Numbered from the stretch's first letter, positions 26,324 through 34,081 are shown. The stretch is DNA of 64,000 bases from Novosphingobium sp. ERN07 (GCF_012641335.1 NZ_JABAID010000002.1:124001-188000), one strand, 5' to 3'. Notes: generated by a model not told the origin, from the sequence alone. Translations and numbers: made by a program.

Positions 26324-26617
26324 CTAGTTCCTGTCGGAACCGCGATTACGGCCATGATCGTCCTGACCGCGGCTGGGGCGATCTTCATTGCGGGCATTGT
26401 CCCGGCTCTGGCTGCGAGCACGACGATCGTCACCGGCGGCATCATCTGCGCCGCGCGAACGACGCACATGGTCGGGGGCATCATCGCAACCGCGGCACTG
26501 GCGGACGTGGCCGGCCGGATCGTCTGCGCCGCGGCGAGCGGAGGCCTGCCCCGGAATAGTGAGGGCGGCGGCGATCAGGGTCGCCGAAACGATAAGGCGG
26601 TTGAAGTTTTGAGACAT
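26324..26617 (-). CDS. Small secreted Arg/Asp-rich protein
   Basis: 97 residues; clear signal peptide (MSQNFNRLIVSATLIAAALT, cut after ASA) and a strong AGGAGAG ribosome site. The mature part is almost wholly Arg, Asp, Gly, Ala and His with imperfect repeats (GADDPAGHVRQCRG, DDAPDHVRRSRG, ADDAAGDDRRARS), two Cys and no hydrophobic core, so it is probably disordered or metal/polyanion binding. It has its own copy of the ECF-type promoter (26666-26691), placing it in the regulon of the neighbouring sigma factors. Family not recognised. Confidence 0.7.
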   Translation of the reverse strand: MSQNFNRLIVSATLIAAALTIPGQASARRGADDPAGHVRQCRGCDDAPDHVRRSRGADDAAGDDRRARSQSRDNARNEDRPSRGQDDHGRNRGSDRN

Positions 26618-26665
26618 GTGAGACTCTCCTGCTCATGGCTTCCCGTGAAGCCAAGGTGCTGCGAC

Positions 26666-26691
26666 AACGCCGCCTCGTGCCAGCTATTCCA
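26666..26691 (-). promoter_or_regulatory. ECF-type promoter A (small secreted protein)
   Basis: Minus strand TGGAATA, 15-bp spacer, CGTT; the CGTT lies 49 bp before the start codon at 26617. One of eight sites with identical spacing at 26-42 kb. Confidence 0.75.
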
Positions 26692-26728
26692 TCCCCCACA
26701 CGAATTTTTCGATCACAGGCGGACCGCA

Positions 26729-26754
26729 GAGAATAAGTCGCTCCACCAGACGTT
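26729..26754 (+). promoter_or_regulatory. ECF-type promoter B (beta-barrel protein)
   Basis: Plus strand GAGAATA, 15-bp spacer, CGTT, 75 bp before ATG 26830. Divergent from promoter A, with 37 bp between them. Confidence 0.75.
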
Positions 26755-26829
26755 GTCCTTGTTCGGGAGGGTTCGGTTCGCAGCCGGGCCTGACCGTGAT
26801 CGACGGGGAACGGGTTTTCTGGGGGACAG

Positions 26830-27918
26830 ATGAAAAAAGCTTTCAATCGTGTGTTGCTGGCCACGGCAGCGGCGCTGGCAGTGCCGGATATCGCGTTCGC
26901 GCAAGAGGCAGACGAGGCGGCACAGGCCGATCCGGGAACCTGGCGGATAAGCACTGGCGTGAATTATTCGCAGGGTGACTACGGCGATACGCAGGATACC
27001 AAGGTGGTGTCTGTGCCGGTTGCGCTGAAGTATCGGCGCGGTGGCTTTTCGGTGCGTGTTTCGGTGCCCTATGTGCATATCGACGGTCCGGGTAGTCTGC
27101 TCGACACGCCGCAGGGCCGCGACGCCGGGTTTGGCGACGACACCGGCTTTGATGACAGTGCCGGACGTTCGGACAATTCGGGTTCGGGCAACTCAGGGTC
27201 CGGAAACTCTGGATCGGGCAGTTCGGGATCGAGCAATTCGGGGTCGGGTAACTCCGGTTCCGGAAACTCTGGATCTGGAAATTCCGGCTCCGGCGATTCA
27301 GGATCGGGATCCAGCGGTTCTGGTTCAGGCGGCTCAGGGGGCTCCAATTCGGGCGGTTCTGATGATGCACCGACCACGGGCGGCAATGTCTCGGGCGGGA
27401 ACACCGGCACGGGTCTACCTGGCACGACCGGCAATCGCCGGGGCGGCCTTGGCGACATTGCCGTCACGCTCGCCTATTCACTGGATTTCGGCAATGCGAC
27501 GTATTTCGACGTGTCGAGCCGCATCAAGTTGCCGACCGCATCGAAGGCGAAGAGATTGGGCACCGGCAAAGTCGATGTCACGATGGGGGGCGATCTGGTC
27601 AAGGATGTCGGCGAGGCGACGATCTATCTTGGTGCGCGGCACCGCTTTCTTGGCAAGCCTGCCGGATCGACGCTGCGCAACACGTGGGGCTTTGGCGGCG
27701 GCGCAAGCTATCGCCTCAGCGACGGTACGGTGGTTGGGGCGGACTATGACTGGCAGCAGTCCGTCGTCGCCGGCAATTCACCCAGCAGCGAAGTAACCGG
27801 ATGGGTCAACGTGGGCGTAACGCCCAAACTGCGCCTGCAGGTGTTCGGATCAACCGGTCTGAACCGTGGGAGCGCCGACTTTGCGGGCGGGCTTTCGCTG
27901 AGTTACCGCCTGAACTGA
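26830..27918 (+). CDS. Outer-membrane beta-barrel protein with Asn-Ser-Gly repeat insert
   Basis: 362 residues. Signal peptide ending IAFAQ, then alternating beta strands (WRISTGVNYSQGD, GGFSVRVSVPYVHID) interrupted by a roughly 60-residue low-complexity loop of NSGSG pentamers (116-176), then more strands (ATYFDVSSRIKLPTASKAKRLGTGKVDVTMGGD) and a C-terminal GGLSLSYRLN typical of outer-membrane assembly signals. It resembles the transporter/phenol-pathway MetA-like barrel group (recalled). GGGGGA ribosome site. Promoter B upstream. Function unknown; the loop probably protrudes from the cell surface. Convergent with the anti-sigma gene. Confidence 0.8.
   Translation: MKKAFNRVLLATAAALAVPDIAFAQEADEAAQADPGTWRISTGVNYSQGDYGDTQDTKVVSVPVALKYRRGGFSVRVSVPYVHIDGPGSLLDTPQGRDAGFGDDTGFDDSAGRSDNSGSGNSGSGNSGSGSSGSSNSGSGNSGSGNSGSGNSGSGDSGSGSSGSGSGGSGGSNSGGSDDAPTTGGNVSGGNTGTGLPGTTGNRRGGLGDIAVTLAYSLDFGNATYFDVSSRIKLPTASKAKRLGTGKVDVTMGGDLVKDVGEATIYLGARHRFLGKPAGSTLRNTWGFGGGASYRLSDGTVVGADYDWQQSVVAGNSPSSEVTGWVNVGVTPKLRLQVFGSTGLNRGSADFAGGLSLSYRLN
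27175..27357 (+). repeat. Coding tandem repeat (NSGSG)n
   Basis: About twelve 15-bp units encoding N/S-S-G-S-G, with third-base variation between units (AATTCGGGTTCGGGC, AACTCAGGGTCCGGA and so on), so the peptide repeat is kept while the DNA has diverged. Confidence 0.9.
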
Positions 27919-27945
27919 CCGGTACTTAGGCCAATGGCGGGAGCG

Positions 27946-28653
27946 TCAGCGCTCCTGCCAACCCCGCGCAATCAGATCGCCCTCTTCCTTGATGCCGAGC
28001 GGATCGGACGCACCGATTCTGGCAAAAGCACCGGCGAGCGAAGCGCTATCTGCGCCTGATGCCACGCCGATTTCGGAACCATCAGCAGGACCGGCGCCTG
28101 CACCTGTTCCTTCGACCTTCCAGTTGCCACCATCGCGACAAGCAAGGCCCACCGCAGCCTGCTGGCGGTATTCCCGGCACCAGCGACCATCGGCGGCCTT
28201 GACGGTGAGGGTCGGCGTAACCGTGGACCCATCGGCCAGACGCACGGCTTCAAGCGAACGACCCGTTTCCAGCGCGAACGACAGATCGCGCTGCGGCTCC
28301 CCACCGCCGCGCGGCAGGGAAAGCACCGCAACAAGGCTGGCCGCAACAGCACCGCCCAGCGGCAAGGCATAGCGGCGCCACCACGGCGGATTGTCGTTGG
28401 CGGCAACAGGCGCGCGCACCTCGGCAGCATCCTCTTGCATCAGCCCCATCCGCGCCAGCAATTCCGGGCTGATCGGATATTCCGCCAACGGTGCAAAAGC
28501 CGCAGCGATGCGCCGGTCGTTGGCAAGCCAGAGTTCCGCGCGGGCAGCAAGTTCTGGGTCGGCCGAAAGCCGCACCTCGAAAGCTGCTGCGGACTCGTCG
28601 TCCATCGCTCCGTCAAGGAACGCGGCGAGTTGTTCTTCGGTATCGTCGGTCAT
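27946..28653 (-). CDS. Anti-sigma factor (partner of ECF sigma 1)
   Basis: 235 residues: a cytoplasmic N-terminal helical domain typical of anti-sigma factors (LAAFLDGAMDDESAAAFEVRLSADPELAARAELW, given here in part as the motif region 8-43), one TM helix (about 92-114, YALPLGGAVAASLVAVLSL), and a periplasmic domain with a Cys pair (RWCREYRQQ and GLACRDG) that could be a disulfide. Start overlaps the sigma gene by 4 bp (ATGA). No zinc-finger HxxxCxxC motif. Holds the sigma factor at the membrane until a signal arrives (family role). Confidence 0.85.
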   Translation of the reverse strand: MTDDTEEQLAAFLDGAMDDESAAAFEVRLSADPELAARAELWLANDRRIAAAFAPLAEYPISPELLARMGLMQEDAAEVRAPVAANDNPPWWRRYALPLGGAVAASLVAVLSLPRGGGEPQRDLSFALETGRSLEAVRLADGSTVTPTLTVKAADGRWCREYRQQAAVGLACRDGGNWKVEGTGAGAGPADGSEIGVASGADSASLAGAFARIGASDPLGIKEEGDLIARGWQER

Positions 28654-29174
28654 TGGATGGTTCCTGCATCGCCCTTCAGGGCCTGCTCGATGCGGCCTCT
28701 GGCGCGGGCAATCCTGCTCATGATCGTGCCGATCGGAACGCCCAGGGTTTCAGCGGCTTCCTTGTAGCTGAGGCCTTCGACGACGACGAGCACAAAGGCT
28801 GCTCGTTGATCATCGGGCACTGTTTCAAGCGCACGCTGCGCGGCGGCAAGGTCTGAGCGGGATTCGGTCGTCGCGCGTCCATCATCGCCCACCAGATCGA
28901 ACGCATCCTCCACTGGGACCACAGTGCCGCGTCGGCGCGTTGAGCGGACCTTGTCGATGTGGAGGTTCTGCGCGATGCGATACATCCAACTGTCAGCGCG
29001 CGATCCTTCACGGAACTGGTCACCATGGACGAGCGCCTTTTCGACCGTCGCCTGCATCAAGTCGTCTCCATCAGCCGGGCTTGCCGCCATAGCGTGGCAA
29101 AATCGGCGCAATTTGGGCAATGCCGCAATGATCGCCTGCTGCAGCGCTCTCGCCTTGGCCGACCCATCAGGCAT
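28650..29174 (-). CDS. ECF RNA polymerase sigma factor 1
   Basis: 174 residues from MPDGSAKA (29174), with GGAG 7 bp upstream; an upstream GTG/ATG extension to 29192 is possible but runs into promoter C. Region 2 (GDDLMQATVEKALVHGDQF...WMYRIAQNLHIDKVRS) and region 4 helix-turn-helix (SYKEAAETLGVPIGTIMSRI) are complete. Region 4 is nearly identical to that of the second ECF factor at 33.5-34.0 kb, so both probably read the same promoters. Operon with its anti-sigma factor; promoter C suggests autoregulation. Confidence 0.93.
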   Translation of the reverse strand: MPDGSAKARALQQAIIAALPKLRRFCHAMAASPADGDDLMQATVEKALVHGDQFREGSRADSWMYRIAQNLHIDKVRSTRRRGTVVPVEDAFDLVGDDGRATTESRSDLAAAQRALETVPDDQRAAFVLVVVEGLSYKEAAETLGVPIGTIMSRIARARGRIEQALKGDAGTIQ

Positions 29175-29190
29175 CAAATGTCTCCGCCAC

Positions 29191-29216
29191 AACGCACATC
29201 GTAGTGCTCTATTCCC
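29191..29216 (-). promoter_or_regulatory. ECF-type promoter C (sigma 1 operon)
   Basis: Minus strand GGGAATA, 15-bp spacer, CGTT, 17 bp before the start codon at 29174. Indicates positive autoregulation of the sigma/anti-sigma operon. Confidence 0.78.
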
Positions 29217-29266
29217 CTGCCCCCGACAAAAAACCTATGGGTTAGCTACACAAGTGCGGTGCAATC

Positions 29267-29292
29267 GGGAATAGACCGCGATCTGATCCGTT
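29267..29292 (+). promoter_or_regulatory. ECF-type promoter D (S8 protease 1)
   Basis: Plus strand GGGAATA, 15-bp spacer ending GATC, CGTT. Its spacer is almost the same as that of promoter E on the other sigma operon (GACCGCGATCTGATC against AACCGCGATCCGATC). Lies 60 bp before ATG 29352. Confidence 0.8.
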
Positions 29293-29351
29293 CTGGTATC
29301 TGACGGTGCATTTTCGCAGGCGTTGCGGATCGCATGACGGCAGGGTTGGGA

Positions 29352-30845
29352 ATGACGCGCTATACGACTGTGATTGCAGCATTTGCGCTAACCGCGCTGG
29401 TGAACACGGTGTCAGGCGTCGCGCGCCCTCCCGATGACGAGCCGCGCGGATCACGAGCGCAGGAACGGCAGGATAGAGACGCCGAACGCGCAACCGAGCG
29501 TGCCAATGCGGCAGCAGGACGGGCCGCCGAGGATCGCGCGAAGATCGAAGAGCGCGCAGCGCGCGATACGGGCCGTGCCGCCGAAGACCTTGCCAAGATT
29601 GACGCGGAAAAGACGCGCGATGAAACGAAAGCCGCCGAAGAGCGCGCCAAAATCGCCGAAGATTTCGCTGAAGACGCTGCGAAGGAGGCCGAGGACGCCG
29701 CCAAGGACGCTGAAGATGCGGCGGAAGATGCTGCCAAGGAATTGGCCGAACTTGCCGAGGATGCGAACGACGACAGTGGGCAAAAGGGCAGCAGCGCCGA
29801 ACTGCGCGATCTTGCTCGGACCGAGAGTGCCGAGCACGACGCTGACGGTTTTCCGGTTCGGCGCGGCGAAGTGGTGGCGATGGACCTTCCGGCAGAGGCT
29901 CTGATTGCTGCTCAAGCCAAAGGCTTTCGCCTGATCGAACGGCAGAAGCTCGAAGGGCTTGATCGCGAGATCGTGCGGCTGGCAGCACCCGAAGGTTTGA
30001 CATCAATGAGAGCGCGCGAGCAACTGCGAGAGATCGCGCCGGCAGTCGTCGTCGATCTGGTGCACTATTACGGGCTGAATTTGACGGCAGGATCGCACGG
30101 CAAACGCATTGGCACCAAGGCGCTGACTATCGCCCGTGGCAGTACATCCCTGACCGTGGGGATGATCGACACAGCGGTCGGCAAGCATCCTGCGCTGGGC
30201 AAAGCGCGGCTTGTCGCTTGGCCTTCGGGCAATCTGCCGACGGCTCCATTGGAGCATGGCACAGCAGTTGCCTCGCTGCTGGCGGGCGAAGGGTCGGCAA
30301 CGATCTTTTTGGCCAATATCTTTCGCGGACCGGCAAGCCGTCCTTTCACCTCCGCCGACGTGATTGCGCAGGCGTTCGAATGGATGGTTTCGAGCAAGGT
30401 GCCGACGGTGAACATGAGCCTTGCCGGGCCGCGCAACGCCATACTTGACCGCCTGATCCGCGATGCGCTGTTGCGCGGCGTGCAGGTCGTCGCGGCAGCA
30501 GGCAACGGTGGTCCCACCGCGCCGCCTGCCTATCCCGCCGCTGTTCCGGGCGTGGTGGCCGTGACTGCCGTTGATCGGGACAAGCGGATATATCGTTATG
30601 CCAACCGGGGCAGCTATGTGACCGTGGCAGCGCAAGGCGTCGGCGTCATCGCCGCCCGCTCAGCCGGGGGGCTTGCGGCGTTCGACGGCACTTCGTTTGC
30701 CACGCCGCACGTCGCCGGCTGGATCGCGCGTTGCCGCGCAAAGGGCGGGACTGCGGCCGCCTGTCGTGACCAGTTGAAAGCCGCAGCGCGCGATCTTGGG
30801 CCAGCGGGTTTTGATGATACGTACGGCCACGGCCTGATCGAATAG
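29352..30845 (+). CDS. Secreted subtilisin-family (S8) serine protease 1 with N-terminal helical segment
   Basis: 497 residues from ATG 29352 (ATG 29334 also possible). A signal-like N-terminus is followed by a long Ala/Glu/Asp/Lys/Arg segment (about 35-145) with heptad-like repeats, predicted coiled coil; then a propeptide-like domain (about 165-240) and an S8 domain. The catalytic triad is Asp273 (GMIDTAV), His302 (EHGTAVAS) and Ser448 (GTSFATPHVAG); the oxyanion Asn is in AAAGNGG. Expressed from promoter D, divergent from sigma 1. A substrate could be the anti-sigma factor or an exported peptide (inference). Confidence 0.88.
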   Translation: MTRYTTVIAAFALTALVNTVSGVARPPDDEPRGSRAQERQDRDAERATERANAAAGRAAEDRAKIEERAARDTGRAAEDLAKIDAEKTRDETKAAEERAKIAEDFAEDAAKEAEDAAKDAEDAAEDAAKELAELAEDANDDSGQKGSSAELRDLARTESAEHDADGFPVRRGEVVAMDLPAEALIAAQAKGFRLIERQKLEGLDREIVRLAAPEGLTSMRAREQLREIAPAVVVDLVHYYGLNLTAGSHGKRIGTKALTIARGSTSLTVGMIDTAVGKHPALGKARLVAWPSGNLPTAPLEHGTAVASLLAGEGSATIFLANIFRGPASRPFTSADVIAQAFEWMVSSKVPTVNMSLAGPRNAILDRLIRDALLRGVQVVAAAGNGGPTAPPAYPAAVPGVVAVTAVDRDKRIYRYANRGSYVTVAAQGVGVIAARSAGGLAAFDGTSFATPHVAGWIARCRAKGGTAAACRDQLKAAARDLGPAGFDDTYGHGLIE

Positions 30846-30897
30846 CACGCTCGGTGTGGTCGCAGTGTCGCGACATCCGGAAACGCAGCATAGCAAA

Positions 30898-31614
30898 TCA
30901 AAAAGCGTAGCTGGCCGAAGCGAAAATTCGCGCTTTGCCGATGGGGCTGTAGACCGGATAATTGGTAGCAGCGACGCCACCGGACAGGAAAAGCTTGCCC
31001 ACGGGGCGGCTGATCTGGAGCCGCCAGTCACGGTAGGTCTGCATTTTGAGGTTCGTTCCGGAGCCTTGATGTCCCGGCTGAAGCGAAATGCCAGCATGCC
31101 CGTCGAGGCTCCATTGATGGAAGCCGATCAGCCGCGCGTTGATCTCACCGTAGTAGCTGGCGCGCTTATCGCGGCGATAATTGGGTGAAACAAAAAATCG
31201 CGCCTTCAGCGACTTGTGCGTGACGCCCGCGTAGATCTCGACGAAATCCTTGCGGTATTCGGTGTCGACCACGCGCTCGTACGTGCGGTGAATGATACCG
31301 GCCTCAACTGATGTCTCGCCAAAGCGCTTGGCGTACCCGGCATACTGGCTGGCATAGGTCATCCGTGGATCGGAGTTGCCAGCCGCGACGCTGGCAGCCA
31401 CTCCGGCAAACAGGCCGCTCTCGTCGTCAAGGCTCAGCGAAAGCGAAAGCGCAGGATCGTTGGCGCTGATCGTTTCACCGCGAAACATCTCATTTGAGGA
31501 GAGCGCGATGCTGCCAGCGAACTGGCCATATGCTGGACTACTGAGCGCACTGGCAAAAGGCAGGGCAAAGCCCGCGCAGATCAGCCACTTGATGAGACTT
31601 CGAGCAGTCTCCAT
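30898..31614 (-). CDS. TorF-family putative porin
   Basis: 238 residues from METARSLIKW (31614), signal peptide ending AYG. The body is beta-rich, with SIALSSNEMFRGETISANDPALSLSL, LFAGVAAS, FVEIYAGVTH, ARFFVSPNYRRD and a C-terminal ARIFASASYAF ending in Phe, as in outer-membrane barrels; the pattern matches the TIGR02001 (TorF) family from memory. The gene begins inside the 3' end of S8 protease 2 (77-bp overlap in another frame), so it is the last gene of the sigma 2 operon. Confidence 0.78.
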   Translation of the reverse strand: METARSLIKWLICAGFALPFASALSSPAYGQFAGSIALSSNEMFRGETISANDPALSLSLSLDDESGLFAGVAASVAAGNSDPRMTYASQYAGYAKRFGETSVEAGIIHRTYERVVDTEYRKDFVEIYAGVTHKSLKARFFVSPNYRRDKRASYYGEINARLIGFHQWSLDGHAGISLQPGHQGSGTNLKMQTYRDWRLQISRPVGKLFLSGGVAATNYPVYSPIGKARIFASASYAF

Positions 31615-32818
31615 CAAGCTGCGATACCCGCACCAATGCCGCGCAGGCATCGATGGCCCCGCGCGGTCCCATCAGTGTTGACCCTGAAGCGGTACGAAAG
31701 CGTAGGCTGTGAATCTGGTGCATGAGCGCCGCGAGGCCACTCACGTGCGCCGCCGCAAACGAACTCCCGCTTACCATCGTCCATTTGCCGTCCGGCCCCG
31801 TCGTCGGAATATCCCTGCCCGGCGCTATGTAGACCGGTGGCATTCCGCTTGGCAATCGTTCGTCGGACACAGGCAGCACGCCCGGAACGAAGGCCGGAAA
31901 GCTGGATTGCGGACGCTGCTTGTCAACTGCCGCCACAATCGTGAGATTTCGCTTTATTGCCAGACCGATAAGCGTTTCGAGCAGGCGGTCTTGCGGCCCG
32001 GTCAGGCTGAGATTTATGACATCAGCCTTGTTTTCGAGCGCAAACGTAAGCGCTTTGGCAAGGCTGAGCGTATCGCAGACGGTGGCTCCGCCGAGGGGGC
32101 GCTCCCAGCAGGCGCGCAAGCCCAATACGCGCGCATCGGGTGCCACACCGGCGATCCCCAACGCATTGTTTGGCTGCGCGGCGATGATGCCCGCTACCCC
32201 GGTGCCATGACTTTCAGCAACCATCCGTTTGGGCACGACAAAATCGGGCGCGATAACGATCTTGCCGGCAAAGTCGGGATGGCGCGTATCGATCCTGCTA
32301 TCGACGATGGCCACGGTCACACCCCGGCCAGTAGCCATGCGATGCAGGCGAGGCAGGTTCCACGCCTGCGCACCGAACAGCCGATCATTGTAGCCCTGCT
32401 TCGTCGCGCCTGCCTGCATGCGATATTCGTTAAGTGGCTGCGACCATTCGACCCCGGGCAGCTTCGAAATCTCCTCTGCCACCGCAGCGGCAGAGCGATC
32501 ATCGTTGATCCCCATGATAACGCAGTCGACCCCGATCAACTGCATCGGCCATGCTTCGATCAAAGTCAGGCGATAGCGCCGGGCGATGCTCCTTGCGATG
32601 CGCAGCCGGGCCTTCTCGCCCATGACGTCGCCATAGGGCCCGCCATAGTCACCCCCGGCACGATAATGATCCGCGCCCAGCTTGAGCATAACCATCACCC
32701 GCCGATCTGAGGCAGCCTCCTCCTGCTCGGGCGCAACTTCCGTGGCGGTAACAGGCAAGGACCAAACCCCTGCGAGCGACAGGAGGATTGCGGAGATTGC
32801 TGCCTTCACGCCGTTCAT
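31538..32818 (-). CDS. Secreted subtilisin-family (S8) protease 2 with altered oxyanion site
   Basis: 426 residues: signal peptide (about 1-26), an I9-like propeptide (about 40-135) and an S8 domain with Asp173 (IVDSRID), His204 (ESHGTGVAG) and Ser353 (GSSFAAAHVSG). The usual AAGN oxyanion Asn is replaced by VAAVDKQ, so Asp stands where Asn is normal, and the active-site Ser block lacks the usual Thr-Pro. It may be a slow, specialised or inactive protease. Start overlaps the anti-sigma 2 stop by 4 bp. C-terminus is Cys-rich (DACAALV, GDCSK, GLCPAFCQC). Confidence 0.87.
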   Translation of the reverse strand: MNGVKAAISAILLSLAGVWSLPVTATEVAPEQEEAASDRRVMVMLKLGADHYRAGGDYGGPYGDVMGEKARLRIARSIARRYRLTLIEAWPMQLIGVDCVIMGINDDRSAAAVAEEISKLPGVEWSQPLNEYRMQAGATKQGYNDRLFGAQAWNLPRLHRMATGRGVTVAIVDSRIDTRHPDFAGKIVIAPDFVVPKRMVAESHGTGVAGIIAAQPNNALGIAGVAPDARVLGLRACWERPLGGATVCDTLSLAKALTFALENKADVINLSLTGPQDRLLETLIGLAIKRNLTIVAAVDKQRPQSSFPAFVPGVLPVSDERLPSGMPPVYIAPGRDIPTTGPDGKWTMVSGSSFAAAHVSGLAALMHQIHSLRFRTASGSTLMGPRGAIDACAALVRVSQLDGDCSKSHQVADLRGLCPAFCQCAQ

Positions 32819-33474
32819 GGGGTTTGTCCGTCGATGGGCTCGGCCAGCGTTACCCGCTCGTCACGGCGCAGAGAGGCCAGAATATCCGCGCGCCGACCGG
32901 CAGGCATGGCAAGCTTCCACGCACCCGCGTCATTGGGAGTACCGACCAGCGCGGCCCCTGCAGCCCCGGCGATGGCCCGCGCCGCTGCGGCATCGGTGCC
33001 GGGGGCGAAGACCACCACGCCATTGGCAGGCGCTGAATGGCCGGCGTTGCTCAGTGTACGGAACGGTGCGTCACGCTCGCTCGCCGTATTTTTCCAAAGC
33101 GTCACAGCAAGTCCCAACCCCGCCACCAATGCCACTTGCGCGGCAAGGCGCGAAAGGTTGAACCGGCGCTCGGGAACTACCTTTGTCGCACCAGTTTCGG
33201 CCCTCGCCCGGCGCGCAGCGGAAAGATCGACCACCTCTGCCGACACCGGCGCGCTGGCAAGGCCGAGCCGTTCCAGCAGTTCTGCAGGAACATGCTCTTC
33301 AGGCACAGCCTGTCGTACCAGTCCATCAAGGTGCCTGATACGCTCGGCCCGCAGGCCGAGGCTATCATCCGATGCCACAAGCTTTGCCATGCGGGTCGCT
33401 CCATCCTCGTCCAATTCGCCGTCCAGCCAGGCTGCGATAGCCAGATCGTCTGGCTTGCCATGTTCGTCGGTCAT
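32815..33474 (-). CDS. Anti-sigma factor (partner of ECF sigma 2) with protease-propeptide-like periplasmic domain
   Basis: 219 residues: N-terminal cytoplasmic anti-sigma-like helices (DDLAIAAWLDGELDEDGATR), a TM helix (about 108-127) and a periplasmic domain (150-215). That domain reads VVVFAPGTDAAAARAIAGAAG, then ALVGTPNDAGAWKLAMPAG, then ILASLRRDERVTLAEPIDG. The pattern (strand, helix, GP/GTP turn, strand, helix, V-x-x-A-E-P) looks like subtilase propeptide/I9 inhibitor domains. As the next gene is a subtilase and overlaps by 4 bp, the protease may bind or cut this domain (inference). Overlaps sigma 2 by 4 bp. Confidence 0.83.
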   Translation of the reverse strand: MTDEHGKPDDLAIAAWLDGELDEDGATRMAKLVASDDSLGLRAERIRHLDGLVRQAVPEEHVPAELLERLGLASAPVSAEVVDLSAARRARAETGATKVVPERRFNLSRLAAQVALVAGLGLAVTLWKNTASERDAPFRTLSNAGHSAPANGVVVFAPGTDAAAARAIAGAAGAALVGTPNDAGAWKLAMPAGRRADILASLRRDERVTLAEPIDGQTP

Positions 33475-34013
33475 GCCGCCGCGATCCTTTCCGGGCTCCG
33501 CCGTACGTATGCGTCAAGAAACTGCCGCGCACGCGAAAGCCGGCTCATCACTGTGCCAATCGGCACGCCAAGGCATTCGGCTGCATCCTTGTAGCTCTGT
33601 CCGTCCAGCACGACTGTCGTCATTACCATTCGCAAATCTCCCGGCATGGCGGCAAGCCCTGCCCGCACCGCATCGAGTTCCGAACGGAACTCCATCCGCG
33701 CCAGTTCATCGTCACCGGGAAGCTCGGCCACTTCCTCGACATCCACAGCAATGCCGCGTGTCCGCTGGCTGCGCAGAAGGTCGATGTGGAGATTGGACGC
33801 CATCTTGAATATCCAGTTCTCCAGGCTCGTCCCGGGTTGCCACTGCTCGATCCGCGCAAGCGCCCGCTCAACGGTTGCCTGCAACAGATCATCGCCACGA
33901 TCGGCGTTGCCGCCAGCCAGACCCCTGCAGAACCGGCGCAAGCGCGGCAGGAACGCGACGATCCGTGCGCGCACCTCCTCACTTGCCCCCATGGTTACCG
34001 CACCGGCCATCAT
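33471..34013 (-). CDS. ECF RNA polymerase sigma factor 2
   Basis: Up to 180 residues. Region 2 (GDDLLQATVERALARIEQW...WIFKMASNLHIDLLRS) and region 4 (SYKDAAECLGVPIGTVMSRL) are intact and closely parallel to ECF sigma 1. Start uncertain among Met at 34013, 34010 and 33992; GGAGG lies just upstream of the first two. First gene of an overlapping four-gene operon: sigma 2, anti-sigma 2, S8 protease 2, TorF porin. Promoter E upstream suggests autoregulation. Confidence 0.93.
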   Translation of the reverse strand: MMAGAVTMGASEEVRARIVAFLPRLRRFCRGLAGGNADRGDDLLQATVERALARIEQWQPGTSLENWIFKMASNLHIDLLRSQRTRGIAVDVEEVAELPGDDELARMEFRSELDAVRAGLAAMPGDLRMVMTTVVLDGQSYKDAAECLGVPIGTVMSRLSRARQFLDAYVRRSPERIAAA

Positions 34014-34027
34014 GCCTCCACCCGATC

Positions 34028-34053
34028 AACGGATCGGATCGCGGTTTATTCTC
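34028..34053 (-). promoter_or_regulatory. ECF-type promoter E (sigma 2 operon)
   Basis: Minus strand GAGAATA, 15-bp spacer ending GATC, CGTT, 15 bp before ATG 34013. Spacer nearly the same as promoter D. Confidence 0.8.
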
Positions 34054-34081
34054 ATTTGCTGCAGATTTTTCCGCAACGCAG

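Noticed and set aside
27175..27357. CRISPR-like appearance of the 15-bp repeat run
   Set aside because: Units are adjacent, vary at third codon positions and encode a peptide repeat; no spacers and no cas genes.
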